Shown here: in pieces, positions 57,289 through 64,000 of the stretch
Layout: the number at the start of each line of letters is the position of its first letter
How positions within the stretch are numbered: position 1 is the first letter of the stretch
Assembly: GCA_036426205.1 (NCBI GenBank)
Contig: CM071571.1
Coordinates: 117,896,918 to 117,960,917 of the forward strand
Direction of reading: 5' to 3'
DNA length: 64,000 bases
From: Ascaphus truei
Lineage: Eukaryota; Chordata; Amphibia; Anura; Ascaphidae
Notes under the pieces: generated by a model
Database searches by the model: none
Seen by the model: only the letters and a program-made list of their open reading frames with translations
What the model was told of the DNA's origin: nothing
Program-made: the position numbers and the translations under genes

Positions 57289-57965
57289 CATCAGTGACTA
57301 CGACATTTAACCCATAAAACAACTTAAGGCACCTCAGTAACTAAACAACCAAAAGTGAAGGACATTTCTGACTTTCATTTAAGTTGCTTGAGGGCACCCT
57401 GTCCCAACATTCATATTTCAGAAAATGCCAAAGATTATTTCAAGTATTGTTAACATGTTATGTGAAATACATATTTTGGTTATACATCAGTGTAAAAGGA
57501 AACAAAGCAAACAATAGTCACAGAGTATCTTTCAGAATAATGCTATCCTAGAAATTGAGATGACAAAGAATACAAAAATAAAGCCAGCTGTTTTTAAGGA
57601 AACATTTTATTTGTTTGTAAATGAAAACAGATGTCTATATCTATATTAATTGTACGCATATAATTGAGATGTATGCTGGTGGACCGTTCATCTTCACATG
57701 TTCCCAGTGACTACAGATAAAACACATGAAAGAATGCACCAGCCTCAAATACAGTAGCGACAAGCTCATATTGAGTAATTTATATGAAGTACCTACTACA
57801 GTTATGCACTTGGACTTTGATTTGTTCGAATTTTAATTTAATTTAATTTTTTTCACAATGTAGTCCTACTGACTCTTCAATGTTCCAATTGGTTGAATGT
57901 TGAAAACGTCAGCTAATTAGAATAGCTTTTTCTATAGTAATATATTTTCATGACATACTGTATAT
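57289..57965. other. Upstream flank of KERA
   Basis: No recognised repeat or gene. Confidence 0.35.
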
Positions 57966-58142
57966 CAGGGGTGACCAAATTAAAGAGCCACCAACAGTCC
58001 AAGTTTTAAGGATATCCCTACTTCAGGACAGGTGGCTCAATCAGTGGCTTGGTCATTTTGATTGAGCTACCTGTGCCGAAGCAGGGATATTCTTAAAACT
58101 TGGCCTGTTGGTGGCTCTTGAGGACTCCGTTTGGCACCCCTG
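57966..58142. mobile_element. Palindromic hAT-type MITE (177 bp)
   Basis: Ends CAGGGGTGACCAAAT and TTTGGCACCCCTG. The inner arms (CAGTCCAAGTTTTAAGGATA / TATTCTTAAAACTTGGCCTG) pair. The flanking 8-mers do not match well. Confidence 0.7.
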
Positions 58143-58366
58143 ACACATAATATATTATATATATAATATATACACACACAGGTGTAGCCCGACTAATTTT
58201 CCCCAGAGCCAGGAGTTGCTGCTTTAAAATAACAACTACAGACCATGGGAGAAGCTTCCAACTAAGCACTGCGGTTGTCTAGGGTGCCCATTCCCTGAAA
58301 CCACACCATCAAGCTATCCTCAAACTTTTGCTGACTACTTCACATATAAGGTGAACTCCCTTGAGA

Positions 58367-58525
58367 ATAGGAGCGGCTCAGTGAGTAAAGATACTGGCTC
58401 TGATAACAATTACACTGAATTTGAAGCAGTGTCAGCTCCTTGTGACCTTGGGCAAGTCACTTTATCTCCCTGTACTTCAGGCACCAAAAACATAGATTGT
58501 AAACTCATCACGGACTGTCTGTAAA
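58367..58525 (+). mobile_element. MIR-like SINE, truncated
   Basis: GGAGCGGCTCAGTGAGTAAA head, then CCTTGTGACCTTGGGCAAGT and AACATAGATTGTAAACTC; ends early in the tail. Confidence 0.75.
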
Positions 58526-58539
58526 ATTCCTATGTATTC

Positions 58540-59100
58540 CAAAACCTTAGGGGTTTTGCTGAAGCAGGCAGGTCGTGAATCTGTTCTGGGAGAGGTCCAG
58601 AAGTATCCTTTGTTTTGTGTCACGTGGGAGGCTCCAGGAGTGGGTAGGACCTTGATGCCTGGAACAGCAGGGGCAAGCAAGGATTGTCAAGGTCTAAGGC
58701 AGGCAACAGGAAATGCAGTCGGGGTCGCAGGCAAGGGTCCAGGGCAGGCGGCACGAATCGTAGTCGGCAACACAGACAGGGGTCCATTGCAGGGGCAGGA
58801 ATTGTAGTCGGGGTCACAGGCAGAGGTCGGCGGCAGGGGAACAGGACTGGGACCAGGAAGCAGGACAAACGGTATAAGCCAATGATAGACAAAAACTTTT
58901 AATATGTAACAGCACTAATACGGAACAGATCAGGGAAGAGGGAGTCAGGACATAAAACAATGGCAAAGAGGAACAGGAAACTATAAAGGCAGGTAGGGAC
59001 AGAAGACTGGAAAACCCAAAAGGAGACAGAGGAAAACCCAGAGCAGACAGAAACGGCAGCACACCTGGTGGACAGTCAATAGAACTGTGGCTGGGAGCTG
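58540..59100. repeat. GC-rich degenerate tandem repeat region
   Basis: GGCAGG(n)GTCGGGGTC-type units recur irregularly at 58680-58860, similar in style to 5816-6110. Probably repeat-derived; no gene supported. Confidence 0.45.
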
Positions 59101-59838
59101 AACGTCTGTCAAAGAAACAACCTCCACATTGCTAAATTCCAAGGCTACTACTCCCTATTCATTCTACTTGACCAGTCAGCAGCCTTTGATACTGTTGACA
59201 ACCCACTTCTCTTTCCCACTCTCCCACACCCTTGCTGTTCAGGACATACTGTAGACATCTCCTGGCTTTCTTCATATTGTTGTCATTGTTCCTCTAGTGT
59301 TTCTATAATTACAGTAACTGCTCTTCCTTCTCTGTTGCTCTACCTGTTGGTGTACCTCAAGGCTTAGCTCTGGGACCTCTCCTTTGTTCTCTCTATGCAC
59401 ACATTCAGGTATTCCCTCATAGATCCTCTACAATCTGGCTTCCGCATTACTCGCTCAACAGAAAAAGTCCTCATCAAAATAGCTAATGCGGCCAAAGACC
59501 ACGGTCATTACACCATGCTTGTATTACTCGACCTTTGCAGCTTTTGATACTGTGTACCACCCTCTTCACCGTCACATTCTCCATACACTTGATATCTGTA
59601 ACAAAGCTTTATCCTGGATTTCTTCTACCCTCTCCCATTCTACTTTCAGTGTCTTGTTCGCTAACTTCTCCTTTGTTCTATCTGTTGTATACCTTAGGGA
59701 TCTGTCCTGAGAACGCTTTTCTCTCTACACAGTCTCTCTAGGTGACCTTATCACAATTTTGGGGTACAAATAACACCTTTATGCTAACAGCACAAAAAGT
59801 AGCTTTTCAGCCCCTGATCTTACACCTACTGTCTAGAC

Positions 59839-60366
59839 CAGGGGTGGGGAACCTTTTTTCTGCCAAGGGCCATTTTGATATTTATAAAATCATTCGAGGG
59901 CCATACAAAATTATCAGCTTAAAAATGAGCCTGCTATATTTGGTCAAACATTTAATTAACTCACCACTAATGTGATGACTGAAACTGCTTCTCTTTGGGT
60001 GACTGACTGACTCTTGGGTGGTGGGTGACTATGACTGACTGTGGGTTGGTGTCTACACACATGCACACACGTACACACACACCAGGCAGGGGGGGGGGGG
60101 GGAAATCAGACTCAGACCCACTCTCAGACTCTCAGACCGACTCTCAGACTCACTCTCAGACTCTCAGACAGACTCAGACCCACACTCAAACCCACACTCA
60201 GACCCACACTCAGACCCGCTCTCAGACCCGCTCTCAGACCCACTCTCAGACTCACTCTCACTCTCTCTGACACACACACACACACTCAGACGCACACACA
60301 CACACACACTCTCAGACGCACACACAAACACACACACACTCTCAGACGCACACACACACACTCTCA

Positions 60367-60426
<60 letters not shown>

Positions 60427-60998
60427 TACATTTAGCTAAGCCTGAGATTCTCTCCCATAAACAGGGAGGTGCGGACAGACTGACTATTGATACAGTACAG
60501 CTCTTCCTACCTAAAGCATGCTGTCCCAGAAGGAAGTTCCTCAGCTTGTTTGCTGTCACTCCCTTCCTCTCCTCTCCTCCCCCTTCCTCTCCTCTCCTAC
60601 TCCCCCTTCCTCTCCCCTCCAGCAGCGCCTGCAGTGGTTTGGGCTTCTCGGGTTGAGCTGACAGCCAGTGCAGAGCCGCACTTCTCACTGTAAACCCCGC
60701 ACTGGCTGTCCTCTGGTAGTGCGCAGGTCAGCACAGCGTGGGGGATGCTGGGTTGGGGCTTCCCCGCCCTAAGTCCCAAGTTGGTAAGTTGGGAAGAGGG
60801 TGGGGGAGCGGGCTCACAGGCATCAGACCGGACACTCTGCTTGCCCTGCGGGACCTCTGCTCATGCTGAATCGCTGCCATTTTTTTTTTTTATTATTATT
60901 ATTTTTTTTTAAATATAAAGGGCAGGGCCGCACGGGGGCCGGACCAAATCATTTCGCGGGCCTTATGCAGCCCGCGGGCCAGACGTTCCCCACCCCTG
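59839..60998. mobile_element. hAT non-autonomous element (1160 bp) nested in L2
   Basis: Ends CAGGGGTGGGGAACC and GTTCCCCACCCCTG, flanked by a perfect 8 bp duplication GTCTAGAC (59831-59838 and 60999-61006). The subterminal regions pair (GCCAAGGGCCATTTTGATAT near the left, CGGGCCTTATGCAGCCCGCG near the right). The interior is filled by (CA)n and CTCAGA/CACTCA simple repeats and TC-rich blocks. No transposase frame. Confidence 0.92.
60080..60432. repeat. Simple repeats: G-run, CACTCAGAC-type units, (CA)n
   Basis: A G-run at about 60089-60102, then CAGACTCACTCT/CCCACACTCAGA units, then nearly pure (CA)n to about 60420. Long frames on both strands here are artefacts. Confidence 0.95.
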
Positions 60999-61640
60999 GT
61001 CTAGACTAAGGTCTAAATGTCTCTCCACTATAGCATCATGGATAGCCCTCCGCCTACTGAAACTTAACATGTCAAAGATGGAGCTCCTCATACTTCCTCA
61101 CAAATTTTGCCCTACTGTCCCTTCTCCATTACTGTTGACAGCACTATTATACACCCAGTATCACAAGCACGCTGCGTAGGTGTCACATTTGACTCCCCCT
61201 TCACATTCACAATGTTCCTTAAAACTGTTTTATTTTTTATTTTTAACATTGCAAAGATACGCCCTTTCCTCTGTTGCTCTACAGCTAAATCTCTAATATA
61301 TGCCCTCCATTCTCTCTCATCTTGACTATTGGAACCTTCTACTGTCCAGCCTTCCTGCTTCTTACTTGTCGCCCCTGCAATCGATCCTAAACCCTGCTGC
61401 TAGAATTCCTGCACTCTCCTAAATCTGTCTGTGTGTCTCTCCTACGGAAATCCCTCTCCAGGTTCCTATTAAATCTTAATGTCGGGTTACATTAAAAAAA
61501 AATCCTTCTATTTTTTAAGTCTGTACACTCCTTTTCCCCTCCTTACATCACAGCCCTAATTTCTCGCTATACAGATGCAGCATCTTGTATGTATCAGCTG
61601 CATAGTACAGTATGTACTGGTGCACAGTGTGCAAAGAGTT

Positions 61641-61965
61641 GACCGTCCATGGCACAGTGCATAGCAAAAAGGGAGGGAGGCATGCTATATGATTGGCTGG
61701 CTTCCATCCCTTTTTGATGACATCACATCACTCCAAAAAGGAAAGGCATCACATGGTACATCCACCAATCTGATTTGTGGATGTACAACGTGAGGGCTTC
61801 CCTTTTTTTTTTTTGACGTGATGTCATCTTAAAGGGAAGGAAGCATATGCTACCTGATTGGCTGGCTTCCCTCCCATTAAGATGACATCACATCATTAAA
61901 AAATGGAAGCTATCGCATGATATATCCACCAATCGGATTGGTGAGTGTGCCATTTGTCAGTCAAA
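61641..61965. repeat. Imperfect direct repeats of ~190 bp spacing
   Basis: GATTGGCTGGCTTCC...GATGACATCACATCA...CATCCACCAATC occurs at about 61689-61785 and again at about 61857-61945, with an inverted TGACGTGATGTCATCTT block between. Likely part of an unclassified element. Confidence 0.7.
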
Positions 61966-62186
61966 TATATGGCCTGTCATGTCTCATTTGACCCCTAGAG
62001 GCCGTCATATTAACATCTCCTGAACATGTTGGATTAGAAAGAAAAACACAGAACCACCTTGCTCACCATACAACGAGAGAATATTTGAACGGTGCAAAGG
62101 GAGAATTACTAAACAAAACACAACTCAGTGACCAAGGGGGTCACTAAAAGTCCCTGCAAGCTGCACTCATTACGTAGTATAATATA

Positions 62187-62674
62187 GGGCCTCATGCAGA
62201 GAGCAGCGCTATTTCAAATCTCGCCATTTTTGGGGGGAAATCGCGCAGAAAACTGCCAAAAATGGCAAGTTACGGAAAACGCGCCATTTTTTTTTTCTTT
62301 TTCAAGATGTCGCCGCGCGGCTGGCGAGAACCTACATCTCGCCAGTTTTAAAAATATCCTAATGCAGAGAGCCGCGAACGGCATCTAGCGGCTGTTCGCG
62401 CCAAGAAAATGGCGCGATTTGCTACTATTTGCCTCGCCAAGAAAAGTTGGCAAGTACATGGAGCTCGCCGCCTATAGGAAAGGGGAAAAAAATGCCCGAT
62501 TTTTTTTAACACATTTCTGCAGCGCGCATCTCTCCAATTCTAACTCGCCACACGCATTAATGCCAAACATTGCAGAATTCGCACATTTCTGCATATGGAG
62601 AATAAAACTCTCCAAAAAAGCTACTTTTATTAAACTCGCCAATTTTTAAATTCGCTGCTCTCTGCATGAGGCCC
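62187..62674. mobile_element. Harbinger-type MITE (488 bp)
   Basis: 22 bp terminal inverted repeats begin GGGCCTCATGCAGAGAGC, with the mirror-image end GCTCTCTGCATGAGGCCC. A 3 bp ATA flank is on both sides (62184-62186 and 62675-62677). GCAGAGAGC recurs inside near 62365. The 3 bp duplication and GGGCCT ends suit PIF/Harbinger, though TWA is more usual. Confidence 0.85.
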
Positions 62675-62898
62675 ATAGTATACATAAAGTACCAGTATAT
62701 TAACTAGTACCAATAATTTGAAGGTATATACACGAACCAAATGGGAAGGTTCCACACAACCTAAACTATGACACGACAAACAAATTTATTACATAATAAA
62801 CTCTGACGAAATGTCAGACATTAATGTCTTTTCTGGGTATGCTTTCTGATTAGAAAGAAGGAAGATGAGAAGAAAAGAAAGGAAATAACAAATAAGTG

Positions 62899-63106
62899 AG
62901 AAGGAGTGGCTTAGTGAGTAAAGACACTGTGTCGGCTCCTTGTGACCTTGGGCAAGTCACTTTATCTCCCTGTGCCTCAGGCACCAAAAACATAGATTGT
63001 AAGCTCTACGGGGCAGGGACCTGTGCCTGCAAAATGTCTCTGTAAAGCTCTGCGTACAATTAGCAGCGCTATACAAGAACATGCTATTATTATTATTATT
63101 ATTATA
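62899..63106 (+). mobile_element. MIR-like SINE with (ATT)n tail
   Basis: GAGTGGCTTAGTGAGTAAAG, TCGGCTCCTTGTGACCTTGG, AACATAGATTGTAAGCTC, GGGGCAGGGACCTGTG, AGCAGCGCTATACAAGAAC, then (ATT)n at 63087-63105. Confidence 0.85.
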
Positions 63107-63279
63107 AGTCACTGGGCCTCTTCTGCAATCAACTGAGGATCATGGACTTCTTCGCATCATGCTGTTGAGGCTCATTGTGTTGTGGGGCAAGAGTTGGTGC
63201 CGTAGTTGGATGAGGAGAGTGAATGTTCATCCCGGCAAATGTAAGAAACACATTGATTGTATTTTACTTAATTGTGTAT

Positions 63280-64000
63280 TTTTGTTTTTAGGATGCCCAT
63301 TGACCTGCAATATGTTTATCTATACCCCTTTGAGGGTATAGATAAGCGCAGTGACAATCAATGCATTTTTTGGCAAATGTTTATTGTTTATTAATTGTAA
63401 TATATTTGATTTTTTTTAGATTTTTTTTAGGTTGCCCATTAATTGTCATTATGGTAATGCATGCCCATATTGTGGGCATGGTTTGCTACAGTGACAATCA
63501 ATGGGTATATTGTAAAATGTTTGTTTTCATTTAAATGTAATGTATTTTATTTTGTAGTTTTTAGGTTGACCGTTTATTGCCGTTGTGACAATCCATGTCC
63601 ATAGTGTGGGCATGGTTTACTACTGTGACAATCAATGGGTAGAGGGGGTGGGAGGTAGGGTTAGTTGTCCCGGGGAGGGTGGTTAGGTCTCTTGGGTGGG
63701 TAGTGGGAGGGGTAGAAATCACTAAGCCTTAGGTTGTGGGAGGGTTTAACCGCTTCATTACCTTAGTGACTAAGGTCACAACCTTCCCAGTAGACCTAAT
63801 CGCCCACCCTGGAGAAACTACCCTCTTCATCCACCTCTGTACCCCCAATAAACCAGTATCTTTGGCTTAACACCTTCATTGCCTTAGCGGCTAGCCGCTA
63901 AGATAATGAAGCTGCTTTTATTTTATTTTAATAACACAGTATTGAAGAAGGGGATCTTCAGAGCTGAACTTCATTAATGTTAGCCTCTGGGACCCCCTGC
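63280..64000. repeat. Hairpin modules B (tandem), C and A
   Basis: Three degenerate B units (about 63290-63370, 63430-63520, 63550-63645; TGGGCATGGTTTGCTACWGTGACAATCAATGGG type), then C (63650-63905; CCTTAGTGACTAAGG and CCTTAGCGGCTAGCCGCTAAGATAATGAA hairpins), then the start of A (63910 on; TTTTATTTTAATAACA), cut by the window end. Confidence 0.75.

Larger units (their letters stand above)
59101..61640 (+). mobile_element. L2 LINE fragments, interrupted by a hAT element
   Basis: The translation in broken frames gives an L2-type reverse transcriptase. 59110-59405 reads LLDQSAAFDTVDNPLL and then VPQGLALGPL. From about 59428 the sequence starts again at an earlier point of the protein (DPLQSGFRITRSTEKVL, then MLVLLDL..., AFDTVYHPL by frame change), so two partial L2 copies lie in tandem. 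The second is interrupted at 59838 by a hAT element and resumes at 61007 (LRLLKLNMSKMELLILP, TIIHPVSQARCVGVTFDS, IAKIRPFL). The 3' part resembles 33070-33975 inverted. It is dead throughout. Confidence 0.8.

Noticed and set aside
60041..60688. His/Thr-rich and Val/Cys-rich frames
   Set aside because: They are products of the (CA)n and CTCAGA repeats inside the hAT element.
1..64000. CRISPR arrays, rRNA, tRNA genes or bacterial operons
   Set aside because: None seen. Repeats are tandem or dispersed without regular unique spacers, and tRNA-like segments are SINE heads.

Overview
This window is vertebrate nuclear DNA, most likely from an amphibian and probably a frog. The reasons are one split gene of the corneal proteoglycan family, no dense operon-like coding, and a mix of CR1, L2, Rex1-like and L1-type LINEs, MIR-like SINEs, hAT/Harbinger/Kolobok-type DNA elements, LTRs and large inverted-repeat elements. 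The species call rests on this repeat mix and is an inference.

The only host gene recognised with confidence is keratocan (KERA), on the minus strand at about 54.6-57.3 kb. It has a probable untranslated exon 1 (56950-57255), a 1.4 kb intron, and a large coding exon 2 (54656-55541) that ends in a consensus splice donor. The short last coding exon was not found.

Almost everything else is mobile or repetitive DNA. From 0 to 5 kb there is an inverted repeat, a long purine tract and Rex1-like LINE pieces. From 6 to 17 kb there are two large palindromic elements, each flanked by a 15-16 bp direct repeat. The second carries a solo LTR in one arm and a LINE in the other. From 17 to 31 kb there are hAT, mariner-like and LTR pieces and the 5' half of a CR1 LINE. 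From 31 to 36 kb lie a Kolobok-type element, an L2 and an L1 3' end. From 39 to 42 kb is the 3' half of a CR1, split by a near-identical second copy of the mariner-like MITE. From 42 to 50 kb there are clustered hairpin modules, interrupted by a complete 4.6 kb LTR element. From 58 to 64 kb are L2 fragments with a nested hAT, a Harbinger-type MITE and more hairpin modules.

The best candidate for something undescribed is the LTR element at 45034-49675. It has TG...CA LTRs, a 5 bp target duplication, a tRNA-Leu-like primer site and a polypurine tract, but no visible protease, reverse transcriptase or integrase. In their place it encodes a long charged coiled-coil protein, now broken by frame changes. 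Other leads are the palindrome family with long direct repeats, hAT MITEs that carry near-perfect RFX X-boxes next to CRE sites, and an unidentified 151-codon reading frame at 50444-50899.

Coordinates of old repeats are approximate unless target-site duplications are given. No database search was possible.
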